A stretch of DNA of 36,834 nt from UBA7485 sp050945075 (GTDB lineage: Bacteria > Bacillota > Clostridia > Eubacteriales > Eubacteriaceae). Positions 1 to 7,168 of this stretch are shown here, piece by piece (the first letter of the stretch is position 1; every line of letters begins with the position of its first letter). The stretch is taken from the NCBI GenBank assembly GCA_050945075.1, contig JBMNSG010000011.1, positions 1 through 36,834 of the forward strand, given 5' to 3'. The position numbers and the translations under genes are program-made. The notes beneath the pieces are model-generated. The model made no database searches. It saw only the letters and a list, made by a program, of their open reading frames with translations, and was not told the DNA's origin.

Positions 1-1525
1 GGCTGCTTCGATACTCGCTTATCCCGAGACTGCGGGCAACAGTACCTGCAGCTGCCGGGTTGTCTCCGGTGAGAAGGACCGGTGTGAGCTGCTCTGCTTT
101 GAGTTGTTCAACAGTTTCCCTGCTGCAGCTTCGCACGGTATCTGCCAGGGCTACCATGCCTGCCGCTTTTCCATCTACAGAAATGAAAATAACAGTGGCA
201 CCGTGGTCATAACAGCTTTGCACCAGAGCAGCGTGAGACTCGTCTGTCGGAAAGAGCGGGATTACAGATTTGTTATCAGAGACAGTCGCGGAAGCAGAAT
301 CTCCGATCAGGTTATCCGAATCAGAAAGTCCTGGTTTTCCGACAATCACCGTATGTCCATTGATTTGCGCGCGTACTCCCCGGCCGGCAAGAATTTTAAT
401 ATCAGTCGCTTTTTCAGGAAGCCCGCCCTGTTCAGTGAAGCGTGAAACAATGGCTTTACCCAGCGGATGTTCACTGCATTGTTCACAGGAAGCAGCCAGC
501 TTCAGAATATCAGCGGGTGAAAAAGAATCGTCAAATGTTTCAACACTGGTGACAACGGGTTTACCGCAGGTGAGTGTCCCGGTTTTATCCAGCGCTACTG
601 TGTCTACAGCAGCCAGTCGTTCCAGGCCGTCTCCGGTGCGGATCAGAATGCCGTATCGGGTGAGATTGCCGATTGCTGCAGCTACTGCTGTCGGTGTAGC
701 CAGAATAAAGGCACAGGGGCAGAAAACCACCAGGACTGTAACGGCTCTGAGAAACTGACCGGTCAGAAGCCATGTCAGCGCTGTACAGCCCAGGGCCGCA
801 AAAACCATCCAGCCGGCCCATTTGTCGGCCAGACTGACTATTGGCGCTTTGCCGGCATCGGCTGCTTCTGCCAGTGCAATCATCCGCTGGAGGGAGCTGT
901 CTGAGCAGACTTTTGAAGCCTTCATTTCAAAGGTTCCATATTGATTGACGGTACCGGAAAGAACTGAGTCTCCGGCTTTTTTATCAACAGGTATTGATTC
1001 TCCTGTCATGGCTGACTGGTCAATTGAAGATTCGCCATGAGTCAGAACACCGTCTGTCGGGATTGTTTCTCCGGCAAGAACAGTAATGATATCGCCGACT
1101 TTAAGTTCTTCGACGGGCACAATAACACTGGTTCCGTTCCGGTGCAGCCGCGCTGTTTTCGGAGTCATCCGGATCAGGCCTTCGATTCCTCTGCGGGCAC
1201 GGTTTGCAGTAAAGTCTTCGAGCAGCGATCCGATCTGCATGATCAGGGCGACTTCACCTGCTGCGAAATACTCCCGTGTAAATACGGAAGCAATCAGAGC
1301 GATCGAAACCAGCATATCGGCTTTGACATCGTGCTCCCGGATCAGGGCATTTGCCGCACCGGTTACGATGGGAATGCCGCACAGGAAAATAGCGATCCAG
1401 GCCGGATCAAACGGCAGAGCGGTATTGAGCCACCGGCCCAGTGAAAAAATCAGAGCTGCAGCGGAAACAACAGTACAGAAAATCGTGGGTTTTGGTTCGT
1501 TGGAGAGCCAGTTTTTAAGAAACAT
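1..1525 (-). CDS. Heavy-metal-translocating P1B-type ATPase (3' end beyond window)
   Basis: I translated the minus strand from the ATG at 1525-1523, which is preceded by an AAAGGAG ribosome binding site. The frame stays open for 508 residues to the window edge, so the C-terminus is missing. Visible hallmarks are the actuator TGES motif (174-177), the intramembrane metal-binding CPC (269-271) followed by ATPTA, the phosphorylated aspartate in DKTGT (D313), the P1B-specific His-Pro pair (H353-P354) and TGDNP (486-490). These define a pump that exports a transition metal across the cytoplasmic membrane using ATP. There is no N-terminal HMA metal-binding domain; the protein begins almost directly with membrane helices. 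CPC fits Cu(I) or Zn/Cd pumps. The exact metal cannot be read from the visible part because the diagnostic last helices are cut off. Confidence 0.93.
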   Translation of the reverse strand, partial: MFLKNWLSNEPKPTIFCTVVSAAALIFSLGRWLNTALPFDPAWIAIFLCGIPIVTGAANALIREHDVKADMLVSIALIASVFTREYFAAGEVALIMQIGSLLEDFTANRARRGIEGLIRMTPKTARLHRNGTSVIVPVEELKVGDIITVLAGETIPTDGVLTHGESSIDQSAMTGESIPVDKKAGDSVLSGTVNQYGTFEMKASKVCSDSSLQRMIALAEAADAGKAPIVSLADKWAGWMVFAALGCTALTWLLTGQFLRAVTVLVVFCPCAFILATPTAVAAAIGNLTRYGILIRTGDGLERLAAVDTVALDKTGTLTCGKPVVTSVETFDDSFSPADILKLAASCEQCSEHPLGKAIVSRFTEQGGLPEKATDIKILAGRGVRAQINGHTVIVGKPGLSDSDNLIGDSASATVSDNKSVIPLFPTDESHAALVQSCYDHGATVIFISVDGKAAGMVALADTVRSCSRETVEQLKAEQLTPVLLTGDNPAAAGTVARSLGISEYRSS

Positions 1526-1570
1526 GATTGCTCCTTTCATATCCTTGTCAATCAGGAAAATACAGTTTGT

Positions 1571-1617
1571 TAATGAACATTATTCCTTTTACTGAACACA
1601 TTGTATGGTAATTGAAC
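1571..1617. promoter_or_regulatory. Phased TGAAC repeats upstream of the metal ATPase
   Basis: On the plus strand TGAAC occurs at 1574, 1593 and 1613, each within a T(A)AxTGAAC context. The spacing is 19 and 20 bases, about two helical turns. A weak minus-strand promoter (TTCATG as plus-strand 1623-1628, TACAAT as 1600-1605, 17-base spacer) is interleaved with them. The first copy is part of a GAA-N5-TTC inverted repeat. TGAA half-sites of this kind are known from ArsR/SmtB metal-repressor operators, which suits the ATPase, but no such regulator is in the window. The repeats are seen directly; the regulatory role is inference. Confidence 0.4.
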
Positions 1618-1865
1618 GTATGCATGAAGAACCAAAACAGGGGAATCGTCTGTTACTGAATAAATCAGACAAAATGTCCGGTAACTTACATTAAGATGAA
1701 ATGAAGTCGGATTCTATACAGAACGCAGGGAAAGCAGAGGAGTCAGGCATAAATAAAAGATTTAAGCCAGTCTTTTTATCGGGAAAAATATAGTCGAAAA
1801 TTGGTAAATAATTCTGTCACTCTGTACATTTACCAGATAACGGGTAAAATAAAAATACCGTTTAA
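1618..1865. other. Intergenic region between metal ATPase and cobalamin riboswitch
   Basis: This is AT-rich non-coding sequence separating the divergent ATPase and cbi operon. I see no convincing ORF. A possible plus-strand promoter is TTGGTA (1801-1806) with TACATT (1825-1830) at an 18-base spacing, which would start transcription just before the riboswitch. It is a weak match. Confidence 0.4.
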
Positions 1866-1867
1866 TA

Positions 1868-2033
1868 CAGTCAAATAAAACATTAATCTATGAGGGGAAA
1901 GAGGTGAAAAGCCTCTGCTGTAATCGCAGCTGTAAGGCGACAAGCCGTTTCAAAGCCACTGTTCTGATTAAGGATGGGAAGGGAAGCGGATGAGATCGCC
2001 GAGCCAGAAGACCTGAATACAATGCTTCTTACC
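1868..2033 (+). ncRNA. Cobalamin (B12) riboswitch
   Basis: The leader of cbiM carries the conserved cobalamin aptamer elements in the expected order. These are GGGGAAAGAGGTGAAAAGCC near 1892-1912, the CTGTAATCGCAGCTGTAAG core (about 1918-1936), a GCCACTG segment (about 1955-1961), GGGAAGG (about 1977-1983), and the B12 box GAGCCAGAAGACCTG at 2001-2015. The family binds adenosylcobalamin or methylcobalamin and usually shuts off B12 or cobalt uptake genes when the cofactor is plentiful. It lies directly upstream of an intrinsic terminator, so control is probably by premature transcription termination. The outer boundaries are approximate. Confidence 0.93.
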
Positions 2034-2061
2034 GGTTTAGTTTAGAAGTGTTTTTTCTGGT

Positions 2062-2089
2062 GTCTCTCTCTCATGGAGAGACTTTTTTT
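2062..2089 (+). terminator. Riboswitch-controlled intrinsic terminator
   Basis: GTCTCTC (2062-2068) pairs with GAGAGAC (2076-2082) and is followed by seven Ts (2083-2089). It lies between the cobalamin aptamer and cbiM, so it is the likely expression platform. The stem forms when B12 is bound, and cbiMNQO transcription stops. Confidence 0.85.
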
Positions 2090-2166
2090 ATACTGTAAAT
2101 CCGGTATTGTACTTATTTTGTATCCCTTACGGGAAAACTTTTGTCACTGATACGAGGAGGTATTAA

Positions 2167-2922
2167 ATGACTAAAAAGGAAGGCCGTCTGGTCGCTTTTT
2201 CGGTATTCGTCGCCGTGTTCTTCGGCTTCGGATCCAATGCCTTTGCCATGCATATCATGGAAGGTTATCTGCCGGTTGGTTATTGCATTTTCTGGGATGC
2301 CCTGTGTATTCCGTTCCTGGTCTGGGGCTTTATCAAGATTAAGAAGATTGTCGCTGAAAACCGCAGAGCCATTACGCTGCTGGCAATGGCAGGTGCATTT
2401 ATTTTCGTGATTTCTTCCTTGAAAATTCCGTCGGTAACCGGCAGCTGTTCACATATGACAGGCACCGGACTTGGCGCGATTCTGTTCGGGGCAGCTCCGG
2501 TCAGTATCCTGGGCATTATTGTCCTGCTGTTCCAGGCTATTCTGCTGGCACATGGCGGTCTGACGACACTTGGGGCCAACACGTTTTCCATGGCTATTGC
2601 CGGTCCTTTTGTTTCCTATGGCCTCTATATTCTCGGAAAAAAACTGAACTGGAATCAGAAGGTCAATGTATTTGTTGCCTGTGCAGTCGGTGATCTGTTC
2701 ACTTATTGTGTGACTGCTTTTGAACTGGCACTCGCTTATCCGTCTGCAACGGGCGGCGTCATGGCTTCCGTTGTTAAATTCCTGGGCGTTTTTGCGCCGA
2801 CTCAGGTTCCGCTTGCTATAATCGAAGGACTGCTTTCAGTCGTTATTGTAATCGCTCTTGAATCCTACGCATCTCCGGAACTCAAGTCAATCGGTTTTCT
2901 GAAAGGAGAAGGCAATGACTAA
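2167..2922 (+). CDS. cbiM: Cobalt ECF transporter substrate-binding membrane subunit CbiM
   Basis: CbiM is the S-component of the cobalt energy-coupling factor transporter and binds Co(II) for uptake into B12 synthesis. The protein is 251 residues. A cleavable N-terminal hydrophobic segment ends in Ala-Phe-Ala, followed at once by the family hallmark Met-His-Ile-Met-Glu-Gly-Tyr. The new N-terminus after cleavage and its His form the metal site in this family. About six more membrane helices follow. A GAGGAGG site precedes the ATG at 2167. It is the first gene of a four-gene operon under a cobalamin riboswitch, which supports cobalt rather than nickel as substrate. Its stop overlaps the start of cbiN by eight bases. 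Confidence 0.96.
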   Translation: MTKKEGRLVAFSVFVAVFFGFGSNAFAMHIMEGYLPVGYCIFWDALCIPFLVWGFIKIKKIVAENRRAITLLAMAGAFIFVISSLKIPSVTGSCSHMTGTGLGAILFGAAPVSILGIIVLLFQAILLAHGGLTTLGANTFSMAIAGPFVSYGLYILGKKLNWNQKVNVFVACAVGDLFTYCVTAFELALAYPSATGGVMASVVKFLGVFAPTQVPLAIIEGLLSVVIVIALESYASPELKSIGFLKGEGND

Positions 2923-3238
2923 AAAGAATAAAAGAATCGTCTGGATCTGTATTGTCGCAGCTATACTGCTGGCGCTGATCCCGATCTTTGCCCTGCAGGG
3001 CGCAGAATTCGGCGGATCGGATGATGCCGGATCGGAAATGATTTCTGAAATTGATTCTGATTATACTCCCTGGTTCACACCTGTTCTTGAAACACTGATT
3101 GGCGGAGAACTTCCGGGAGAACTGGAATCACTGCTGTTCTGTGTCCAGACTGGCATCGGCGTGGGAATTATCGCATTTTTCCTTGGCCGTTTTGTGGAAC
3201 GGAAAAAACTGCACGAAGAGAATCAGGAAATACTGTAA
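2915..3238 (+). CDS. cbiN: Cobalt ECF transporter small subunit CbiN
   Basis: CbiN is a small two-helix membrane protein that associates with CbiM and is needed for loading of cobalt. This 107-residue protein has an N-terminal membrane helix (about 9-27), an acidic extracytoplasmic stretch, and a second helix near 72-91 followed by a charged cytoplasmic tail. That is the usual CbiN layout. The ATG at 2915 lies inside the end of cbiM and has its own AAAGGAG site at about 2902-2908, so the two are translationally coupled. Presence of CbiN rather than a NikL/NikN type protein supports cobalt specificity. Confidence 0.92.
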   Translation: MTKKNKRIVWICIVAAILLALIPIFALQGAEFGGSDDAGSEMISEIDSDYTPWFTPVLETLIGGELPGELESLLFCVQTGIGVGIIAFFLGRFVERKKLHEENQEIL

Positions 3239-3274
3239 TGCATTCTATGCTGCAGCAAAACTGATGGAGCAGAC

Positions 3275-4171
3275 ATGGATATTAAGCAACTGGTCTTTGT
3301 GATACCTGCTGTGATCCTGCTTGCTATGATTATTGCCGGGGTAGCCCGTCAGGATCATCATCATCACGGCGGATTTGGCCATAAACATGGCGAGGCTACA
3401 GTTTCTATTGATCAATATGCGTTTCAGTCGAGGTTGTATGCACTTAATCCGATTTTTAAAGTGAGTATTTCACTCACACTGCTGCTCATGTGTGTCTGTA
3501 TGAATAATCTGTGGGTTTCACTGCTGATTATTTTGTTTACCACTTACGTTACAGTGGTACTGGGCGGACTGGAGTTTCACCGGTATGTGGGATTGATGTC
3601 GATTCCTCTGGCTTTTCTGATTATAGGCAGTATTGTCATTCTGTTCGATTTTTCATGGATAGCCAATCCTGAAGCACTCGTTGTCTGGCACCTGTTTAAT
3701 TTTTACATCAACATTACCAGTGCCGCGATTACAACGACAGTCCTGCTCTGGGGAAAGGCTTTTGGCGCCATTTCTGCCATGTATATGATGAGTCTGACCA
3801 CACCGTCGGGAGAACTGTTTTCCGTGCTGGAAAAATGGAAACTTTCACCGCTGCTCATCGATCTGATGAACATGATCTACCGGTTCATTTTCATCATGAT
3901 GGATACACAGGCGCGCATGAAAAATTCAGCCGAATCGAGACTCGGTTACAAGGATTTCAAAACATCGATTAAATCTTTCGGAAGCACTGCCTCCAACCTG
4001 CTGGTGGTGTCTTTTCGGAAAGCCAATGCTTATTACGATGCGCTCGAATCCCGTTGCTACGACGGCCGGATGAAATTTCTGCAGGATGCCAAATCAGTAC
4101 CGTTGCGTTATTCTGCCGGTGCCGCCTGTACGGTTGTTTATCTTGCAGCCGTATGGCTGATCACCAGATAA
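3275..4171 (+). CDS. cbiQ: Cobalt ECF transporter transmembrane coupling subunit CbiQ
   Basis: CbiQ is the T-component that couples ATP hydrolysis by CbiO to substrate translocation by CbiM. This 298-residue protein has an N-terminal helix, several central membrane helices and the two short cytoplasmic coupling segments (near ESRLGYK and ALESRCYDGR) typical of the ECF T-component, where the Ala-Arg-type motifs contact the ATPase. An unusual feature is a His-rich loop at residues 28-38, with seven His in eleven residues, just after the first helix; it could hold Co(II) or another metal. The gene starts 36 bases after cbiN with a GGAG site, and its stop lies just before the cbiO start. Confidence 0.93.
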   Translation: MDIKQLVFVIPAVILLAMIIAGVARQDHHHHGGFGHKHGEATVSIDQYAFQSRLYALNPIFKVSISLTLLLMCVCMNNLWVSLLIILFTTYVTVVLGGLEFHRYVGLMSIPLAFLIIGSIVILFDFSWIANPEALVVWHLFNFYINITSAAITTTVLLWGKAFGAISAMYMMSLTTPSGELFSVLEKWKLSPLLIDLMNMIYRFIFIMMDTQARMKNSAESRLGYKDFKTSIKSFGSTASNLLVVSFRKANAYYDALESRCYDGRMKFLQDAKSVPLRYSAGAACTVVYLAAVWLITR

Positions 4172-4180
4172 GGAGGTATG

Positions 4181-5275
4181 ATGTCACTGTTTAAAAAGAA
4201 AAAGAAACCTGCCTTGTCGAATCAGGAACAGCAGTCTGCAGACTCTTCTTGTATAGAACCCTCATTGGTTCCCGTCACAAAAACTGAATCTGCAAAATCC
4301 GGTGCCCTGGATTTTAAGGCAGAGACCGTAAAGACGCCGGAAATTATTTCCGGGCTGTCGGCAAATGTTCCACTCCTGAGTATCCGGGATCTGACTTATT
4401 CCTATGCTAACGAAAAGCACGCCCTTAACGGTGTATCTCTCGATATCCGGGAAGGCGAAAAAATAGCGGTCCTGGGTGCCAACGGAGCCGGGAAATCAAC
4501 GTTTTTCCTGAACATCAACGGTGTTCTTACTGCGGATTCAGGAACCATTGCCCTGAAGGGTCAGACGATGACCAAAAACAAAAAAGATCTGAACACGCTT
4601 CGTGAACATATCGGTATTGTTTTCCAGGATGCTGATAACCAGATTATAGCCGCTACAGTCAAAAGTGAAGTTTCCTTTGGCCCCATGAATCTTCCGATCA
4701 CTGAGGAGGAAGTAATCAGAAGAACCAGTGAAGCCATGGAAGTTATGGATATCACGAAATTTTCAGACCGGGCTCCGCATTATCTTTCCGGTGGAGAGAA
4801 AAAGCGGGTGGCCATTGCAGACATCATCGCGATGCATCCGGATTTGTTTATTTTTGATGAACCGACAGCAGCACTTGATCCTGCAGCCGCACAGATGCTG
4901 GAGGACACCCTCCACAAAATATCGAAAACCGGTAAAACCATGCTCATTTCCACGCACGATGTGGATTTTGCCTATCGGTGGGCGGATCGCATTATCGTGT
5001 TTAAAGACGGCAGTATTATTGCCGATGACAAGCCGGAAGCGGTTTTCCGTATGCATGAGGTGCTGGAGTCTTCAAATCTGAAAAAACCCGTCCTGATGCA
5101 GGTTATGGATGATTTAAAGGCCGGCGGGATTGTTCCGGCGGAGCTGCCTGATCCGAAATCCGTTTCCGAATTTACAGAAATGACCAGGGAACTCACTGGA
5201 CAATGCCGTACTGCACCGGTTACGGTCGCCAGTGAAGAAACAGAAGACCGTTATCAGACTGCCAGCGCCGTATAA
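4181..5275 (+). CDS. cbiO: Cobalt ECF transporter ATP-binding protein CbiO
   Basis: CbiO is the ATPase of the cobalt ECF transporter. Counting from the ATG at 4178, Walker A is at 100-108 (GANGAGKST), the Q-loop is near 150, the signature LSGGE is at 203-207, Walker B ends in DE (227-228), and the H-loop His is at 260. The protein is about 364 residues, longer than the usual 270-290. About 65 residues precede the ABC domain, opening with a run of five lysines, and about 60 follow it. Two adjacent ATGs exist (4178 and 4181). AGGAGG at 4171-4176 is too close to the first, so I chose the second. It is the last gene of cbiMNQO, converging on csoR with only 11 bases between stops. Confidence 0.94.
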   Translation: MSLFKKKKKPALSNQEQQSADSSCIEPSLVPVTKTESAKSGALDFKAETVKTPEIISGLSANVPLLSIRDLTYSYANEKHALNGVSLDIREGEKIAVLGANGAGKSTFFLNINGVLTADSGTIALKGQTMTKNKKDLNTLREHIGIVFQDADNQIIAATVKSEVSFGPMNLPITEEEVIRRTSEAMEVMDITKFSDRAPHYLSGGEKKRVAIADIIAMHPDLFIFDEPTAALDPAAAQMLEDTLHKISKTGKTMLISTHDVDFAYRWADRIIVFKDGSIIADDKPEAVFRMHEVLESSNLKKPVLMQVMDDLKAGGIVPAELPDPKSVSEFTEMTRELTGQCRTAPVTVASEETEDRYQTASAV

Positions 5276-5286
5276 ATGGACAGCTG

Positions 5287-5559
5287 CTAAATCTTGGCGA
5301 ACTGTTCGACTGCTTTTGCAAAGCTGTCGATGGTTTTATCCGCATCTCCGTGTTCAAGTCCATCGCGGACACAGTGTTTGAGGTGTCCGTCCAGAATAAT
5401 TACACCGACTTGATGCATTGCCTTTTTCACGGCATTGACCTGAACCAGAATATCCTCACAGGGAATATCCTCGTCAATCATCCTGTCAATGGCTTTGACC
5501 TGACCGGCAATCCGGCTCAGGCGGCGGTGCAGATTATCAGAATCCATACATTGTTTCAT
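5287..5559 (-). CDS. csoR: Copper-sensing transcriptional repressor CsoR
   Basis: CsoR proteins are all-helical DNA-binding repressors that release DNA when Cu(I) binds a Cys-His-Cys site. This 90-residue protein has that set as C34, H59 and C63 (the C-x24-H-x3-C pattern), in the order of the DUF156/CsoR family, together with the conserved RLSRIAGQ helix. Length is typical. The upstream region carries a perfect promoter with a CsoR-type operator between -35 and -10 (separate entries), so the gene is almost certainly autoregulated. No copper ATPase or copper chaperone lies next to it. The metal ATPase at the left edge is about 3.8 kb away and lacks a matching box, so its link to CsoR is unproven. 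Confidence 0.94.
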   Translation of the reverse strand: MKQCMDSDNLHRRLSRIAGQVKAIDRMIDEDIPCEDILVQVNAVKKAMHQVGVIILDGHLKHCVRDGLEHGDADKTIDSFAKAVEQFAKI

Positions 5560-5590
5560 TTTGTTACCTGAATCTTTCCAGGCAGAAAAG

Positions 5591-5623
5591 CGGCTTCCCG
5601 ATATAAACGGGGAGTCGTTTTTT
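5591..5623 (+). terminator. Plus-strand intrinsic terminator within the csoR leader
   Basis: CGGCTTCCCG (5591-5600) pairs with CGGGGAGTCG (5608-5617) over a seven-base loop and is followed by six Ts (5618-5623). Two pairs are G-U wobbles in plus-strand RNA but would be C-A mismatches in minus-strand RNA, so the hairpin works only on the plus strand. It is the first terminator after cbiO and would end the cbi transcript after it has passed antisense through csoR. Confidence 0.65.
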
Positions 5624-5634
5624 CTACACTTAAT

Positions 5635-5663
5635 AATATACCCGTTGGGGGTATCGGTATCAA
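5635..5663 (-). promoter_or_regulatory. csoR promoter
   Basis: Read on the minus strand, TTGATA (plus-strand 5658-5663) and TATATT (plus-strand 5635-5640) are separated by exactly 17 bases. This is a strong sigma-A type promoter, placed about 75 bases upstream of the csoR start codon. Confidence 0.8.
5638..5654. promoter_or_regulatory. CsoR operator box
   Basis: ATACCC-GTTGG-GGGTAT is a G/C-tract inverted repeat of the type bound by CsoR repressors; the Bacillus copZA operator has the form TACCCTACGGGGGTA. It fills the spacer of the csoR promoter, so bound CsoR would block RNA polymerase. No second copy was noticed elsewhere in the window. Confidence 0.8.
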
Positions 5664-5770
5664 GATAAAAACTCGTCTTTTACCGTATATTTCTTGTCCT
5701 GGCCTGTTGTTTAAATCCCGGAGGCTCCGGGGACAGAGGTTTCGTGCCGGATATGACCATTTTAATTCTT

Positions 5771-5802
5771 ATAAAAAATGTATGACCGGAAGTTCCGGTC
5801 AT
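5771..5802 (-). terminator. Intrinsic terminator of the aldo/keto reductase gene
   Basis: On the minus strand a nine-base stem, ATGACCGGA with TCCGGTCAT (plus-strand 5782-5790 and 5794-5802), lies just after the stop codon. After a short ACA it is followed by a run of Ts (plus-strand As at 5773-5778). Confidence 0.7.
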
Positions 5803-5807
5803 TGGTA

Positions 5808-6968
5808 TCATTCCGGGGAACCGGTACCAGTCAGGAAGGCATGCGCCTCCTGCAGCTTTTCAATCACGGAGATTCCCTGGGGGCATTTGTCTTCGCAGCT
5901 GCCGCACTGGATACAGCGGTCGGCTTTGTTTTCGGGAGCAATATTCTCACGATAGCGCTTGCGCGATGATTCGACATTACCGTATTGCAAAGCTTCATTC
6001 CAGTATTTGAAGATGCTTGCAATGGGAATACCCTGCGGACAGTCAATGCAGTATTTACAGCCGGTACAGGGAACAGCGGTGCTGTTCCGGTAGAATTCAA
6101 TGAGTCTGTCTATCATCCGGTTATCTTTTTCCGAGAGCGTTCCCGGCCCGGCTGTTTGGGCTGTTTTTATATTTTCACGGACCTGATCTGCCGAGCCCAT
6201 ACCGGAGAGAACAACCGTTACCTCAGGGTGACTCCAGACCCATTTCAGTCCCAGTGAAGCAGGTGTTTCATCAGTGTCAAAGCTGTCCCACAGCTCCTTT
6301 AGCCTGCCTTTTGGCGTCCGTGCCAGTTGTCCGCCCTTCAGTGGTTCCATAATCATGACACCCAGTCCGCGGTCTGAAGCAGTTTTCAGTCCTTTGAGTC
6401 CGGCCTGGAAATCCTGGTCCATGTAATTGAGCTGGATCTGACAGAAATCAAACGGATATGAATCAAGGATATCGGTGAAGACATCGTAGTCGTCATGGAA
6501 TGAAAAACCGGCATAGCGGATCCGGCCGTCAGACTTGGCGCGGTCAAGAAACTCTCCGTATCCGAGTTCCAGCATTTTATTCAGACGCGGTCTGTCCATG
6601 GCATGAATCAGGTAAAAGTCAATATGATCGGTTTTCAGGCGCTTGAGCTGTTCGTTCAGGTATTTATCAAAATCTTCCGGTGTTTCACACAGCCAGCAGG
6701 GAAGCTTGGTCGCAAGATAGATCTGGTCCCGCAGGCCGGTCCGTTCAAAAAAGTTCCCGGCAAATTCTTCGGAATGACCTTTATGATACGGCCAGGCGGT
6801 ATCAATATAATTCACGCCGCTGTTTATAGCTTCCTCAAGGATTACTTCTGCCTTTGCAACATCGATTCTGCCATTGTCTCCTTCGTCATCTCCTTCGATC
6901 ACAGGCAGACGCATCAGCCCGAAACCCAGCTGGGACAATTCAAGTTCGTGAAAATTACGTTTCTTCAT
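5808..6968 (-). CDS. Aldo/keto reductase with C-terminal 4Fe-4S dicluster domain
   Basis: This is an NAD(P)H-dependent oxidoreductase of the aldo/keto reductase superfamily; the substrate cannot be told. The TIM barrel carries the usual tetrad: Asp and Tyr in the IDTAWPYHKG region, Lys in ATKLP, and His in YLIHAMD. About residues 300-386 form a ferredoxin-like extension with two clusters of cysteines (CTGCKYCIDCP and CIQCGSCEDKCP), enough for two 4Fe-4S centres. This fused form is common in anaerobic Firmicutes. I chose the ATG at 6968 because GGAGG precedes it by four bases; an upstream ATG at 7001 has no such site. Length is 386 residues. It is a single-gene unit with its own terminator. 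Confidence 0.93.
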   Translation of the reverse strand: MKKRNFHELELSQLGFGLMRLPVIEGDDEGDNGRIDVAKAEVILEEAINSGVNYIDTAWPYHKGHSEEFAGNFFERTGLRDQIYLATKLPCWLCETPEDFDKYLNEQLKRLKTDHIDFYLIHAMDRPRLNKMLELGYGEFLDRAKSDGRIRYAGFSFHDDYDVFTDILDSYPFDFCQIQLNYMDQDFQAGLKGLKTASDRGLGVMIMEPLKGGQLARTPKGRLKELWDSFDTDETPASLGLKWVWSHPEVTVVLSGMGSADQVRENIKTAQTAGPGTLSEKDNRMIDRLIEFYRNSTAVPCTGCKYCIDCPQGIPIASIFKYWNEALQYGNVESSRKRYRENIAPENKADRCIQCGSCEDKCPQGISVIEKLQEAHAFLTGTGSPE

Positions 6969-7076
6969 GATTCCTCCGTATTTATAACCGCCATCAGCCA
7001 ATACCTGACCTTAACAATTAAATGATTTAAATTATGCGTAAAACAAATTCTCTATACTATACTATACCTGTAAAAG

Positions 7077-7138
7077 GTCTGCAAAGCAGACGCGATTTCC
7101 GGGATATTCAGGGTATCACACGCCGCAGGCAGGGTATC
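7077..7138 (+). promoter_or_regulatory. Leader of phosphate butyryltransferase gene with hairpin and direct repeats
   Basis: The leader holds a small stem (GTCTGC-AAA-GCAGAC, about 7077-7091) and two exact copies of CAGGGTATC at 7109-7117 and 7130-7138, 21 bases apart, just before the AAAGGAAG ribosome binding site. A triplicated CTATA block with two TATACT candidates lies upstream at about 7053-7067 and may hold the -10 element. The functional role is unknown. Confidence 0.35.
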
Positions 7139-7168
7139 TTTTAAGAATAAACGGGAAAGGAAGATCAT

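Noticed and set aside
104..1595. Plus-strand ORFs of 113-169 codons at the left edge
   Set aside because: They are shadows of the minus-strand P-type ATPase, whose motifs (TGES, CPC, DKTGT, HP) are unmistakable.
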